This document shows positions 22,946-37,725 of a DNA stretch of 64,000 nt, in pieces. The position numbers and the translations under genes were made by a program. The notes under the pieces are model-generated. The model was given only the letters and a program-made list of their open reading frames with translations, made no database searches and was not told the DNA's origin. How positions within the stretch are numbered: the first letter of the stretch is position 1; each line of letters starts with the position of its first letter. This stretch comes from Symbiotaphrina buchneri (lineage: Eukaryota; Ascomycota; Symbiotaphrinales; Symbiotaphrinaceae). The stretch spans positions 124,001 through 188,000 of the forward strand of contig BCIG01000028.1 of assembly GCA_001599915.1 (NCBI GenBank). Reading direction: 5' to 3'.

Positions 22946-25900
22946 TTTTAATTGTTCTACTGTTTACAGGTAATTGTTTGTTTAGATTGTTATAGTTATT
23001 TACTACAGATTAGATCTATAAGATATTATTAATCTAATAATATAATTATTATTATATAAAGCTAATCTTATTTAGATAACATCAAGCAACTACTGATTTC
23101 CTGTCAGGATAAAGTAATAGATTTTAGATCTGACTATATAACCTATCTTGTTAGGCTTTTAATAACTTTAAGCTAGTTATCTTTTTAGGATACTTTTACA
23201 GGTATTAATCCAGATAATCCTATCTATATACAAATTCTAAAAGCTTAGAAAAAACATGTTTAATTAGTTATTAATATTAAACTGATATAGTTCTAGTATA
23301 ATAACAAACAGTTTTAACAGGAATTAAACTAAAAAATAAATCTGTTTATTTTAAACCTAAATATTATACCTGTTCTTATATAACAACTGATTTAATTATG
23401 TTGTTTTGTATAGAAACAATTAGATACAATTGAAAGCCTAGTAAATACTAAAGTAAAAGTCTTGTAGAATATTATAACTTTATCCTAGCCTGTAAGAACT
23501 AATACTGGTTTAAACCCAGTGTTTATTTTACAGATGGTATAAAAGTTAACTATATTGTTTCTTAACTTTATAGTAATCCAGTTATTATATAAGTTTATTA
23601 TAAATAAAACTATAAAAAAGAAAATATAGTTTTTATAGAGTTTAAAGCTATTTTCAAAGTCTTAATCTAAGATCTTGTTAATTTAACTATAATATCCTAT
23701 ATATAATATATAAATACCTAGTAAAAATCTAACTAGTTTATTGTTAACTTTGTTATATACCTGAAAAATTATAAAAAAGAAATAATAGAATAATATATAG
23801 AAGTTTAATAAATATAACATCTTTTTACAAAACTTTAATTAATAATATACAGGTATATTATTAACTTAGTAAATATTCTAGAAACTTTTAATATCTTAGT
23901 TATATTAACTTAGAAAATTAAAAATAATAAACCTTTTTTTAATCAATTTTAATATTATAATCAGTATGTTTAAATAATATATAACAATAATTAAAACAAT
24001 GTACAGTCTTATAATAACTATAGATAGTCTTTTATAAAATATTATAAAAACATTAAAAACTTGTTATTATAGTTTAATATAAGTTTAATTAATTCTATTT
24101 TTGTTAACAGTATTTAACTATAATAAAGTAGCTTTTTACAAGCAAATTACTTTTTTATTATACCTGGAATACTTATAGCTATTCTTATAAATACCTGTTA
24201 TAATTATAGAAAGTTAGGTTATTAAATAAACTAATATCTTTGTAAATATAAACAAAACCTGTTAACTAGTTTTTATAGTTGTAATTATAACTTAAAACTC
24301 TATTAGCTAGTTGTTAAAAAGAATAACAGTTATTAAAGCTTTATTATTAATCTATATTTATAAATCTTAAATAGCTTTAAGATTGAACCTGTTCTGGTAA
24401 ATACTAAAATAAGAATAAGTTTTATATTTTAATTTTTTATTAAAAAATACAATTAAAACCTGTAAAGAAGTTATTATAATAATATAGTTTTAGTAAACAG
24501 TTATTATATCTTTATATATAAAATCATACCTATAGGATTTAATATAATTAATAATAATAGTTAGAAAAAAAGTTATAAACAGGACTTTATATTAACTAAC
24601 CTGGTTTACAGAAATATTATTCTTAACATGTTATAGTTACAGTTTTATAACTTTCTAATTAATTAAAAACAAGATATATAATATTACCTGTTATTTTCCA
24701 AATATAATATTAAAGAAAAAATACTATTTTGTTTTATATAACAAATTACTGACTAAATCTGTATCTTTATTCTATATCTTACCTAGCTAGTTACTAAAAA
24801 GATAATATTAGATAAAAAGCTACTTTTAAACAACTATATTAAATTTACAAATATATTTTCAAAAGAAAGTACTAACAAGTTATTAGAATATAAATAATAT
24901 AATTATGTTATTATTCTAGAAAAGAGTAAGTTTTTTTATAAACTTATTTATAACTTATTAGAAAACAAACTTAAAATCTTTTAAAAATATTTTATTAACA
25001 TCCTATAAAAAAAGTAAATTTGGTTTTTTAATAGTCTAACAGGTATTTTAATCTTATTTGTACTTAAAAAAGATAGAAAGTTACAGTTTTATATATATTA
25101 TTAAAGTTTTAATTATATTATCTAAAAGAATTATTATCTATTACTTTTTATCAACAAGATCTTAGATTATCTAATAAAAATAAAATATTATTTTAAGTTA
25201 GATCTTTAAAATACTTACTATTATATCTGTATCTGATTTAATAATAAGTAAAAGATAGTATTTTATATATAATATAGTTATTTTAAATATATTATAATGC
25301 TTTTTAGCCTAGTTAATGTTCTAGCTTTATTTTAAGTTTATATTAACAAGATATTTGTTAATATATTAGATATTTACTATATAATCTATTTAAACAATAT
25401 CTTTACTTATTTTATTAACCTGTTAATATATTACAAGTATATTGTTAAAGTTTTATAACAGTTATATAATATTAAATTATATATTAAGCTTTTAAAATGT
25501 TAATTCTATATTATAACTATAAAATTCTTAGGTTTTATTATTAATCTTGATAACATCAAAATAAAAGATAACCAGGTTAATTCTATTATTAACTAATCTA
25601 AATCTACTTTTATTCAGGATATACAGGTATTTATTAACTTTGTTAACTTTTATAGGAAGTTTATAAAAAGCTTTTTTTTTTTAAAAAAACTTCTATACTT
25701 ATAAAGTATTTTAAAGAGTTTAAGAATAAAAAAACAAGTAGAATACTTTAATTAACTAATATTATTAAACAGGTATTTTATTAGTTAAAAGCTATCTTTA
25801 TAAAGTACTATATTAGTTTATTTTAATTTTAATTAACTAATTTAGCTAGAAACAGATATATTAGGATATACTATTATAGATATCCTAAGTTAACTAATTA

Positions 25901-28243
25901 TTAACCTAGTAAACTTTAATAGTTAAACTTATTAAAAGTTTATTACCTATTAATTTAAGAAGATAATTCCTATAAAATAGAACTATAAAGTTTATAATAT
26001 AGAACTATTAGTAATTATTACTTGTTTTAAACAATAGAAATACTATTTTAAAGAAAATTATTTTTCTATTAAAGTTATTATTGATTATAATAACTTAAAA
26101 TACTTTATAAATATAAAAACATTAACTTAATATCAAACTTAATAGGCTAAATAACTAACAGTTTATAACTTTAATATTATCTATTGTAAAAGTATAAAAA
26201 ATTCTATTAATAAGCTTTTATATTATAATAATTACCTGTTTAACTTTAAAAAAACAGAAAGAAATATTATATCATCTATATAACAGTATAAGCTATAAGT
26301 TAAAGTAATAATAGTTTTATTCTTAAAAGATAGAAATTAGAAAACTAATTAGAATAATAAATTAAAAAAACTTAATTAAATAGGAAAACCTTTTAATACT
26401 TTTAAAAATACAATCTTAAGATTATTTTCAGTATATTAGTATAAAGTAAATATCAATGTTATTATAATATTATTATAAACTAGGTTTTATAATGTTATTA
26501 TATAAGAAAATAAATAAACTTTTATAAATATAGATAGATTAGATTATTTTATACTTTATTTATTTATAATTAAACTTGTTAATCTTAAAGATATATATAA
26601 ATAGCTTTAGATTTTGTTTTTACAGCTTTTGTATAATTTTTAATAAGAAAATGCTTTTATAATAGAAGTTTGTAAGATTTTAGCTAATAACCTGATAGCT
26701 TATACAAGTAGATTAATATTATCAGATTANTATCAAGATAATAACAGATTTCTTTTTATTAGAAATACTTTGTATATATCTAATAATTCTATTATAAAAA
26801 CAAAGATTCTACAAAAGTACTATAATAGTATTACAGTTAGCTATTTTATTATTAAATAAATATTAGTACTTTCTTATTAGAAATACTAATAGCTAACTAT
26901 TATAAAAGATATTAAAGAATATGTTTCCTGTTATAATATCTGTTAACAAACTAAATTATAGAAATATTGTTATTATAACAAGATATAGGTTATGTTTATA
27001 TTAAACTGTTTTTAAAAAATCCTTTTTTTAAATTTTATAGTAAAACTATTATCTAGCTATAGATAAAACCAGATAGTTGTACAAGATAATATCTTTGTTA
27101 TTATAAATAAGTATATTAAGATAATAAAATATATCTTTATTAAAAAGATAATTATTGTTAAATAACTTATAAACCTGTTTATTTATTATATTCTAAGAAC
27201 CTTTAATTTCCTGTTAGATATTATATTAAACAGGAACTTTGTATTTATAAGTAATTTCTGATCTATTATATATTATTACTTAAAAGTAAAATATAAGTTA
27301 TTAACAATTTTTTACCTGTAGATTAACAAATAAATAGAATAATAAAATTAAATTATTAAATACTATTTTTATATCTATATTAACTATTATTAAAATAACT
27401 AGATAGATTTATTGTTAATAATTAAGTTTATCTATAATAACAGTATTTATACTATCATAAAACAAACTTTCTTTTTTCAGATATATAATTATTAACTATA
27501 GCTGTACTTTAACATCAAAGATATTGTTTCTAACAAGAAAGCATTAGTTATAAGTAAATATATTATTAATCTAGAATAAGTAAGAATTAAAGTAATATAA
27601 TTATAAGAAAAAGCATAATTTTATTAGGAAAAATACTATAATTAAAATTACAAGCTGTATAACTTTATAATTAACAAAAAAGTATTGTTAAACACATAGA
27701 ATATCAAGATTATCAGATTAAATAAAAAGATAAATTATTGATTTGTTAGATTTTTCTATATTATTAAAACAGTTAGATTATAAAGATATTAACTGGACTT
27801 ACCTGTTAAATATAAATTAATCTCTCCTGTACTTTATATATTACTATTAAAGCTTTATTAAACATTTATTTAATACCTTGTTGAATTTCTTACTTTAAAC
27901 ATTATAAAAAGAAAAAGAAATAATAAGTAAAAGAAATATTAAAACAGAAAACCTAAACTGGAAAACTTTAATACCTGGTATAATAATAAAGCTTTTTTCT
28001 GTTAGAAGATTTGTAAAAATCTAGTAAATACTTTAATAATATATAAAAAGCTATATAGATATATTTTAAATTTTTTTAACAAATATTAACAAATACAAAG
28101 TAAACTTTTAAAGTATTACTGATGTTAAACAATTATACTGTAGCTAAATAGGAAATAGATAAGAACTATTATAATTTCTTTAGGATTTATTATATATAAT
28201 TAAGATATTATTAATATATAATTATAATAACAGTTATATTCTA

Positions 28244-28578
28244 TATTATATAAACTTTATATAGATCTTAGTTTAAAAGCTAGTAATTATAGAAGTTATA
28301 AGAATTTATACTTATTATTAAACAATAGGATTAATAGATAATAAGATAATAATAAATGTTAATATTAATTACTTAAATAATTAATTAAGTTAAATATAAA
28401 AAGAGTTCTATAAAGAAAATTTTTCTTTATTATATAATTGTTAGATTAAGATTAAATTAGTAATCTAATCTTAAATTACTTATTATTAGATTAATAATCT
28501 ATTATAATCTATTCTTGTTATTAAGATTAATTCTTTGATCTTAAACAAAGTTAAAATGATTCTTTTCAGATTATAATA
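28244..28578 (-). repeat. LTR (3' copy) of inner Gypsy element
   Basis: Matches 34259-34549 almost throughout; it carries an extra segment of about 45 bp near 28465-28510 relative to the other copy. Confidence 0.75.
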
Positions 28579-31500
28579 CTATTTTTCTTTCCTTTTTATA
28601 CAATTCCTTGTATTATCTTTATAAGTAAGTTCTTATAAATCATTATCTTTAGTTGTTTTATTTTTTTTCTTTTTTCTTTTTGTTATATCATCTAAATGTT
28701 TATATAAAATGAAAAAAAAGATTGTTATTATATTATCAGGTATTGGATTCTAGTTAAAAAATGTTTCTTTGTTTTCATTGTAAAAAGAAAGGTTTAAAGT
28801 ATATTATCAATCTAGATTTTTATTAGTATATTAAATATATCAAAACAGATAATGTTAATAAATACAACATCAAGAGTTTTCCAGTTAATAACTGGATTGT
28901 TCTAGAATATAAAGAGTTTTATATTTATAAAGCTTTATTCCAAGTTAAATAAGATTTTAAAAAGAATTATATTTATATATAAAAACTTTGTTATTAATAA
29001 GATCTTTTAAAATAACAGGTAAAAAAGATGTTATATTATAGTTTAAAGACTTTAGATAAGTTGGATAAGATTAAAAAAAAGAAAAAATTAAATAAAAAAA
29101 GTTAAAAAAGATTATTTTTACCAAGATTATCGTTTCCTTTTAATGATCCTTGTTACCTTTTATATTATCTTTCTTTTTCTAGAATAATCTTTTCTTGTTT
29201 AAAGATATCAATATAGGGTTTAAAAAACCCTTATCAGGTTTATCTTAAGTTTCTAAGTATTCTTTAAATATAGATAACCTTTTTACTTTACTAAAAATTC
29301 TTATTGATTTTTCTGATTATTTAATATAGTTTTAACTTTATAAACATTTAAGTTCTGTAATAGTTTAAAATAAAATGTCTTCTGGATAAATATATCTAAA
29401 TATATTGGTTTTAATAATAAGATATAAAAGATTAAATATAATTTAATATCTAAAGATAGTTACAGTTTATAATAAACTGGTTCTTTAACTTCTTTGATAA
29501 TAAATAAATCAATTTTAACTAAGTTAAATTTCTTGTTTAATTTACATGTATTTAAATTTTTTATATAAAGATATACTTTATTCTTTTTTTAACTAAGATT
29601 TATATTTTTGTTTTTTATTTTATTATAATATAACTATTTATTAATTATTAATAATGATTTTCTTTATTTTTAAATGTGTTTTTTTCAAGTTATTAACCTT
29701 GATAAATACTTAAACTGTTATTTTATATATATATAGTTCTTTAATAATATATATATTATATTTAAAGTTTATAAAATATAATAATAAGTTTGTTATTAAT
29801 AAGATATTATTATTATAAACTAGTTATATTATAGATAATAATTCTATCCAGTTGTTCTGTTTATTATTAATATATATTTATAAATAAGTTTTAAAAATCT
29901 AATTTATTCTTTCTATTTATCTATCTATTTCCAGGTAGAAAGCTGTTAATAACTTTTATTTAATTCTTAACTTTACAATTAAGGTTTTTTAATAATTGAA
30001 TATAAATAACTTATTTTAATCTATTATTAATATAATTAATAACCTGTAATTTTAAACCAATCTGTTAATAAGAATATATATAAGATCCTTTACAGTATAG
30101 GTTTTCTTAAAAGGTATTATAATTCTATATTTAATAAGTCTATTTATTATTATAAGGATAGAATTATAAACTTTTTTAATAACTGGATCTGTTAATAATA
30201 ATAGTTTTATAATAAAGTCTATTATCAAATCTATCTATATAAAACTAGATACTTCTGTAAATTAGATTTATTTATACTTTTTATATTATAAATATGTATT
30301 TCTTTAACATTATATACATTTTTTAATATATTCCTTAACATTATTAATTAATCCTGGTTAATTATAATATTATTGTAGTTTTTTAATAATTAATATAATC
30401 TTTAGATATCCTTTTAAAGATCTATTATAATGTATTTTAATAATATCTTTCTTTTGTTTTAAATTAATAAATATCTATATCTTAAGATTATTAAATTTTT
30501 AATTTGTTAATAGAATTCTATCTAGGTTTACTTTAAGAATTACAAATTCTTTAAATAATCTTTCTGTAATAAGATTACTTCTTTTGTTAAGAATATCTGT
30601 TTTTCTGTTTTCTTTTCCTGATATATATTAGATTTTAAATCTAAAACATGTTAATTTTTTAAATTATCAGACCTATCTCTAATTAAACATCTTAATGGTA
30701 ATAAAGTCAATAAGATTTTTATAATTAATAAAAATGATTAATTTATTTATTTCTTTTATATAGATTCTTTAGTATTTTAATAAATTAATAATAATTAACA
30801 ACTTTTTATTATATATATTATATCATTATTTAAATCCTGTTAGCTTTCTTAAATAATAAGTTATTAGATATTATTTCCTATCTTATCTTTATAATATATA
30901 TGTTTTAATAACCAAGTTTAATATATCAGTTTTAATTTATATCGGTTTTCCTGGTTTAAAGTTCTTTAAAACTAATGATTCTGTATAAGATTTTTTAGAA
31001 ATGTTAAAAGTTTTTTGTTATCTAGATTCTTATATAAATTGGTTGTTTTTCTTTATCAAATTGGTAAATAGAAGTACTTTCTTTAAATAATCCTTAACAA
31101 ATTATCTGTTAAAATTTATAAAGTTTAAGAATTTTTTAAATGTTTTTAATTATCATAGAAACAGATTATTTCAATATTGTTTATATCTTAATAAGGTTTA
31201 TTTATATTTTGTTTTTGTTAATAAGGTATCTTAAAAATAAAACTTCCTTTTTATATTATTAATACTTTTCTAGATTAATTAACAAGCTGTATTTTTCCAG
31301 TTATTATAACATTTTAGAAATATATTAAACATGTTTCTTTATAATCTTTAAAAATATCAAGATGTTATCAAAGTAAACCATGATAATAATATCTAACATT
31401 TTTTATAATATATTATTAACAATATATTAACAGGTAATAAAAGTATTTATAAGTGTAAACAGTATAATATAATATTTATAATAACTATATTAAGTTTAGA

Positions 31501-34258
31501 ATGCTATTTTCCATTTTTTCTTCTTTTTTTATTCTTGAAAGGTTATAAATATCTTATAAGTTTAAAGTAATAAAGAACTTTAATTCTATTATCTAATCTT
31601 ATAATTTTCTAATGTTTAATAATAGATATTGGTTTTTAATTATGATATTATTAAGTTTCTGATAATCTATATAAAGTTAAAGTTTCTTATTCTTTTTTGA
31701 TATAAAGAATATTGAATATCCTATTAATAATATAGATTTCTGAATAACTTTTCTATTAAGATTAATATTAACATATTTATAAAGTATCTTTAGTTTATCT
31801 TTTGATAATAGGTAAATTAATCTAAATATCGGTTTCTTTCCTGGAAATAAAGATATTTTATGATTTTATAATTGGTATTTAGATAACATTATAATTGTTA
31901 TCTTTTCCTAAAAAAGCTTATCTTATTTTTTATATTCTTTAGGGATTTCTAGAGATATATTCTGTTTTTCCTTAATTCTAGCTTTTTAACCTGTTAGATT
32001 CATATTAGTATCTGTTAAGTTAATTATATATTTAACCTATGTTAAATATAAGATATTATTGATTTTAACCATCTTCTTGTTTTAATTCTTATTTATTATT
32101 ATTTTTCTTTAATATATAAGCCAGAATCTAATAATGCTATCAGATTTCCTAAACTTAAGTTCTTTTTTATTTTAATTAATTGATGGATTTTAATGTTTTA
32201 ATCAAGATATTCCTAATATAATATGGTAAATAACTATCTTAATTATATTAAAGGATATTTTCTTATAATGCTATTATATTGTTATAAATAATGACATTAT
32301 TTCTATATTTACTTCTTTTTAATCTTTTAACTTGGTTCTTCAGGTAAATATCTTTGTTTATTTCTTTGTTTTTATTGGTATATTATTTTGTTTTACAAAT
32401 TTCTCTAATATAAACAAGTTTATTATTTCTAAGTTAATTATAATTATAGTTATTAATCTATTAATAGTTATTAATATAATAAATAATTCTTTTATAATAT
32501 TAAACTTTTTTAACATTATTAGAATTTAAAGTCTTTATTATCTATCTATATTCTTAAGATGAAAACCTTATTTTTTTCCATTTTTTCTAAGGTTATCAAG
32601 ATATATCTAAAGATTTCTTTCTTTAAATATAAGATAAGGATTATAATCTGTAATATATCATCTAGATTTTCTTTTACAGATTTTATTCTGATATCTTTTT
32701 TTTGTTATTAAGCCTTTAGATGATAATTGATAATATATATTATATCTATTAAATCTTTACAGGTATTACTGAATTTTCTCTGGTTCTGGTAATAGAATGT
32801 TGATAATATCCCTTAAGAGTTGTTTTCTATCTGTTCCTAGTTATTTCAGTTCTTTGATAATTCTTTAGAGTTAATCAATTAGTTCTTATTAAGAACATTG
32901 TTTTAATAATAATGTTTTTGTATTATTTTTAACAAATATCCAATTTTCTTCTAAATATCAAATAATAATATCTAGAATATCATCTTCTATCCAGTAAAAG
33001 TATTCTAACTCTTGGATTGCTTGAAAGAATCCCTTTTTTGCTTTTTATAACTGGTTTTTACAAGTTTTTATTGATATAAAAGATGGATTTTCCTAATTAG
33101 TATCTTTATTAATTTTATTCCAATTAGTATTTTTATTGGATTCTTTCCTTTTTTCTTTTACTTAGGTATTAAAGTCTTATTCTTTTTTATTATAATTAAG
33201 TTTTTAAAATCTTTTCTTGATTTTTTTAATTCCTTTATTAACCTTTTCCCAGTTATTATTTATATCTTGCTGGAATTTTCCTATTTCTTTTTTATTAAAG
33301 TCAAATAGATTATATTTATCTAAATCTTCTTTTTCCTGAAAGCTAATTAATTATTATTCTAAGATATTTAATTGAGATCAGGATATTATTTCCTAAGATT
33401 TGTAATTTCTTGTTATATAATCTGGTTTATTATAAGTATAATATGTAAATGTTTTCTTTTCTTGTTCTTTCTTTTTGTTTTCTTTCTAATAGAGTTATTA
33501 TTATAATATATTGATTTCTATAAATATATATTCCTTTAGATCAAGTCTTGATATATTCTAATATTAAAAGTATTATCTTTTTCCTTGGATTATTTTTAAG
33601 TTAATATTTTATTTCTTTTTTATATATCTTTTATATAATATGTTATCAAACTGAATAAATTCTCTTATAAGGTTATCTAGGTTATTAATTATAATACTGG
33701 TCTTTATAAGTTTATCTTTAACTTTATTCTTAAATTTCTTACAGAATATTTCCTAAAATACTTTATTATTCTATTCTATAGTTATAGAGTATTATTAGAA
33801 TTTGATTATATATTCCAAGGTTAACTTATTTTGTTTAAGTTATTAAACAGCTTTAATAATAACCTTTTTTTAATTAAAAATTTCAAAGATAGATTAAATC
33901 TTTTCCTTAAATTAGATAAAGCTTTCTATCCAGGTTTTAACTTTGTTATTATAATTATTTTTCATATATTTATTAATATAAAAACGAATCTAATTAAAGG
34001 ATTCTTTTTTTAAATAGATAATAATTATAAAAGGTTATTAAATAGTAAAGATATCTTTCTTTTAAAACTTAAAAAACAAGTTTAACTAAAGAATTCAATC
34101 CTTTAACTTGTTATAATATCTATTATAAATATCAGGCTATTTGATCTTAAGATATTCTTTTTTAATAATTATATACCGACTATTGAAAGATCCTTTAGTA
34201 ATATTAGATATCAGGGTTAATTATGATTTTTATCTATTTATCTTAAGGATATTCAAAG

Positions 34259-34549
34259 TATTATATAAATTCTATATAGATATTAGTTTAAAAATTAGTA
34301 ATTATAGAAGTTATAAGGATTTATATTTGTTATTAAATGATAGGATTAATAGGTAATAAGATAATAATAGATGTTAATATTAATTACTTAAATAACTAAT
34401 TAAATTAAATACAAGAAAATTTTTACAAAGAAAATCCTTTTCTATTATATAATTATTGGATTAGAGTTAAATTAGTAATCTATCCTTGTTATTAAGATTA
34501 ATTCTCTGATTTTAAACAAAGTTAAAATAATCCTTTTTAGATTATAACA
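34259..34549 (-). repeat. LTR (5' copy) of inner Gypsy element
   Basis: On the minus strand it begins TGTTATAAT, fitting an LTR TG start. Direct-repeat partner of 28244-28578. Confidence 0.75.
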
Positions 34550-34778
34550 CTTTATTATAGAATTATAGGAAACTTCAGGAAAAGTAATTATTAATAGGAA
34601 TTCAAGCTATAAACAGGTATTAGATGTTATTTAAAAACCAAAAGAAAAAGAAACTTTTATTAATTATTTAATAACTTTTATAAAATAATTCTAACTAGCT
34701 AGCTATCTATCTGAAACATGTTGTTAATATGTTTAAAATATTGTTAATTTTATATTATTAACTTTTAAGAGTTATTAT

Positions 34779-35181
34779 CACTATTATTACTATTATTACT
34801 ATTATTACTATTATTACTATTATTACTATTATTACTATTATTACTATTATTACTATTATTANNNNNNNNNNNNNNNNNNNNNNNNNNNNNNNNNNNNNNN
34901 NNNNNNNNNNNNNNNNNNNNNNNNNNNNNNNNNNNNNNNNNNNNNNNNNNNNNNNNNNNNNNNNNNNNNNNNNNNNNNNNNNNNNNNNNNNNNNNNNNNN
35001 NNNNNNNNNNNNNNNNNNNNNNNNNNNNNNNNNNNNNNNNNNNNNNNNNNNNNNNNNNNNNNNNNNNNNNNNNNNNNNNNNNNNNNNNNNNNNNNNNNNN
35101 NNNNNNNNNNNNNNNNNNNNNNNNNNNNNNNNNNNNNNNNNNNNNNNNNNNNNNNNNNNNNNNNNNNNNNNNNNNNNNNNN

Positions 35182-35276
<95 letters not shown>
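34779..35276. repeat. ATT/ACT-type microsatellite with assembly gap
   Basis: Left of the gap is a perfect 9-bp pattern ATTATTACT repeated to 34861; then 320 Ns at 34862-35181; then pure TAT/ATT triplets to about 35276. The assembly evidently collapsed in the microsatellite, so its true length is unknown. Confidence 0.95.
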
Positions 35277-36579
35277 GCTTTTTTATTATAATTACTTTCT
35301 TTTTTACTTTTATTATTAGCTTTTTTTTATTAACTCCTGTATTACAGATATTATTATTGTTATTATCTTTGTCTTTTTTAATAGAATTAACAAGAATATT
35401 ATTATTAAAAAGTATCTTGGTTTTATAGTTGTTCTATTGTTAGTTAATTACTAAGACTTTAAGAAAAACAAGGTATTAAAAAGTATACCTTGTCTAGTTA
35501 AACAATAACAAATACCTTTAAGGTACAGGTTAAACTGATTATAACTTGTTAGTAACAATTTTCTAGGAATATACTAGATTAACAAAAAACAGCTTCTATT
35601 TTGATAATAAAGTTCTTTATAGCTTTTTTAAAAATCTTAAAAGCTTTTTTAACTAGAATAATACTGTTAAAAAAGCTTAAACTCAGAATTAGTTATCTTA
35701 AAGAATATATTATAAATATTACAAAGTTTGTTAAAATAGTTAATAACTTTAAGTAATACTTACAAGTCTTTAGAAATTAGCTAATAATCTTTAGGATTAA
35801 CTTACTTTAACATATTTTTTATTTATCTTATAATACTTTATACAGGTTATATTATTGGATTTAAAGTTTTAACAACAGTTATTAAAAAACTTATTAACAA
35901 TCTACTTAGTATAACATATATATATCTTTTCAGATAAAGACTTTATTGTTAACAATATAAATTTAAGTTGTTTTCTGATAAGAATCCTGTATTTTTTAAA
36001 TATAACTATAGCTAATTTAGTATACAAGATATGTAATGATAGAAAAATATCAAATAAAAGTATAAAATTAAAGAAAAGTTAATTAAAAATAGTAATAAGT
36101 AGTTAAGATAAGAACAGAAAGTTAAAAAACAAGTTATATTAGTTAAAGTAACTGAAAACTATATAATAAAAAGTAAATAGAAGTTTTCTTTATTTAAAAG
36201 AAACTTAATAGATATCTTATTTTAAAAACAGATAACTATCTTGTTATCAGGAATTTATTTTTAACTAAACAAAAATAGAGAAAAAAGTTATTATTAATAA
36301 TATATTATATTATTAACTAATTTGATAACTAAAGACAAGTTCTGTAATAATAGTAAAAAACAAGTAAGACTTTAAAAAAATAATATTCAGTATAAAACTA
36401 AAGTAAAATAAATAGTTAAAATAAGATAAATAGTTAAAGTAAAACAAAGTTAATAAACATAGGTTATTACTAATTATATATTAAATTATTACCAGGTTAT
36501 TATTATTATATGTTTTTAACTATTATAACTATTACTAGCTTTAAGAATCAAGATTATAGAAAAAAAGGTAATTATAAAC
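35277..36579 (+). other. AT-rich interval between microsatellite and 3' LTR
   Basis: Presumably the 3' part of the outer element. It has the same composition as the rest of the island. No protein core could be recognised with confidence, and whether it belongs to the outer element or to a third relic is unclear. Confidence 0.4.
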
Positions 36580-36916
36580 TGTATAATTTAATTAGTTAAT
36601 TAGGAAAACATGATTCTATATAGGAAAACTTGGTAATAAACAACTGTTTATTATCTGCTTGTTATTAAAGTTGTCTATAGTTACTTGTTAAATACCTAGT
36701 TATTGTTTATAGCTTATAGGGTTTTAGTTATCTTTTTTCTCTTTTGTAATCTTAGATTATATAGGTATATAAAGTTAATCAAATCCATAATTAGATAGCT
36801 AATGATTAGTTTTGGAATATATTATATTATTAGTTATTATATTGTTGTTATTTTGTTATACATTTGTATAAAGATATTATAATTGTTTAAAAAGCTAATT
36901 ATATTCAGCTTTTACA
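36580..36916 (+). repeat. 3' LTR of outer Gypsy element
   Basis: Begins TGTATAA and ends TTTACA, consistent with the TG...CA termini of LTRs. Less AT-rich than the 5' copy. No clear target-site duplication could be read at the two outer edges. Confidence 0.7.
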
Positions 36917-37390
36917 TTTATCTTAAAGTTTTTTCCTATATTGATATAATCTATATATAATACAGATATCAAAGTAAATAGATAAGAAATAATAATAAAA
37001 CTATTTATATAATAATTTATAGATATATATCTATATATATATAAAGATAACTAGTATTTTTTAATAAATAACTTTTTTCTTAACAAATAAGAACAATCAG
37101 AATTGTTAAAATAGTACATAAGTTGTATGTTAAAATAAGCTAGATAGTTACTTGATTGTTCTACATCTGTAAGACATATATGTTGATGATAACTATCGTG
37201 TTTCTAAAGTCAAGACTGATTGCTGACTTCTTCAAAAGTCAGGATCAGATCCTACTAGATAGTAGGTAGGAGAAACCAAGCTACTAAGGCTGCTTATCTA
37301 GCTCCTGAGCAGGTATTGTCCTAATAATTATAGGGTTTTAAACATGTTAGCTGATTTCCATGCTTATAAAAAGATATATGCTTATATCCC

Positions 37391-37725
37391 TATATACTTA
37401 TAGAAAGGGTAAGACTGTAGCCGCCGGACTGTCAAATGGGGGGCGCGCAACGCTCATTCTGAGTGGTGCGGGGTTCCCCGCAACATGATATCTGGTGCCG
37501 TTCCTCCGGAACATCTGCGCACATAGACTTCCCACTATTACCATCCATCGCCCACCTCTTCGACCCTTCCATCGACCCATCATTATTCGACGCCCGCGTG
37601 ACTTGAGTGTTGAGATCGATCACAGCCGTCGCACTGTCTCAACCTAGCGGAACGATCTTTATTTGCTACATTCCCCATCCATTTCCCACAATCTTCAGTC
37701 GCACGACCAGCGGACAGGCTGCGAG
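37391..37725. promoter_or_regulatory. Leader/promoter of the Zn2Cys6 regulator
   Basis: Normal GC returns abruptly at about 37400. Short overlapping ORFs (37398-37583, 37432-37623 on minus) show no motif. Confidence 0.45.

Larger units (their letters stand above)
28244..34549 (-). mobile_element. Inner LTR retrotransposon, Ty3/Gypsy, broken, inserted in outer element
   Basis: A 6.3-kb element on the minus strand between direct repeats 28244-28578 and 34259-34549. The plus strand is T-rich throughout, as expected for A-rich coding on minus. A reverse-transcriptase core is recognisable near 31.33-31.40 kb (-), giving the order LTR (34.5), gag (33-34), pol (32-29), LTR (28.3). It interrupts the outer element after its integrase region, so it is the younger insertion. 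It is broken by a very large number of RIP-type changes and has no usable frame. Confidence 0.75.
22639..36916 (+). mobile_element. Outer LTR retrotransposon, Ty3/Gypsy, broken
   Basis: Bounded by direct repeats of about 0.31-0.34 kb and oriented on the plus strand. The order seen is LTR, gag-like region (about 23.0-24.4 kb), pol with a recognisable reverse-transcriptase core near 25.29-25.46 kb, then RNase H and integrase-like region to about 27.6 kb. The spacing and the pattern around the RT catalytic box identify Ty3/Gypsy. A second element and an assembly gap lie inside it; without the inner insertion it is about 8 kb. It is thoroughly broken, with well over a hundred breaks, mostly RIP-type. 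RIP makes age estimates from LTR divergence unreliable; it must predate the inner element. Confidence 0.75.
21651..37390. repeat. AT-rich island, RIP-like, made of transposon relics
   Basis: About 15.7 kb with very low GC, dominated by TA, TT and AA dinucleotides and almost without long ORFs, in sharp contrast to both flanks. This is the expected outcome of C-to-T change at CpA in repeated DNA (RIP) in ascomycetes. Two pairs of direct repeats, listed separately, define nested LTR elements. The edges (21651-22638 and 36917-37390) are AT-rich too, with no assignable element; they may be older relics or RIP spread. A single undetermined base is at 26730. No host gene is supported inside. Confidence 0.9.

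Noticed and set aside
32332-34356. Short ORFs in the AT-rich island
   Set aside because: They are Ile/Asn/Phe-rich products of mutated repeat DNA inside the inner Gypsy relic, not genes.
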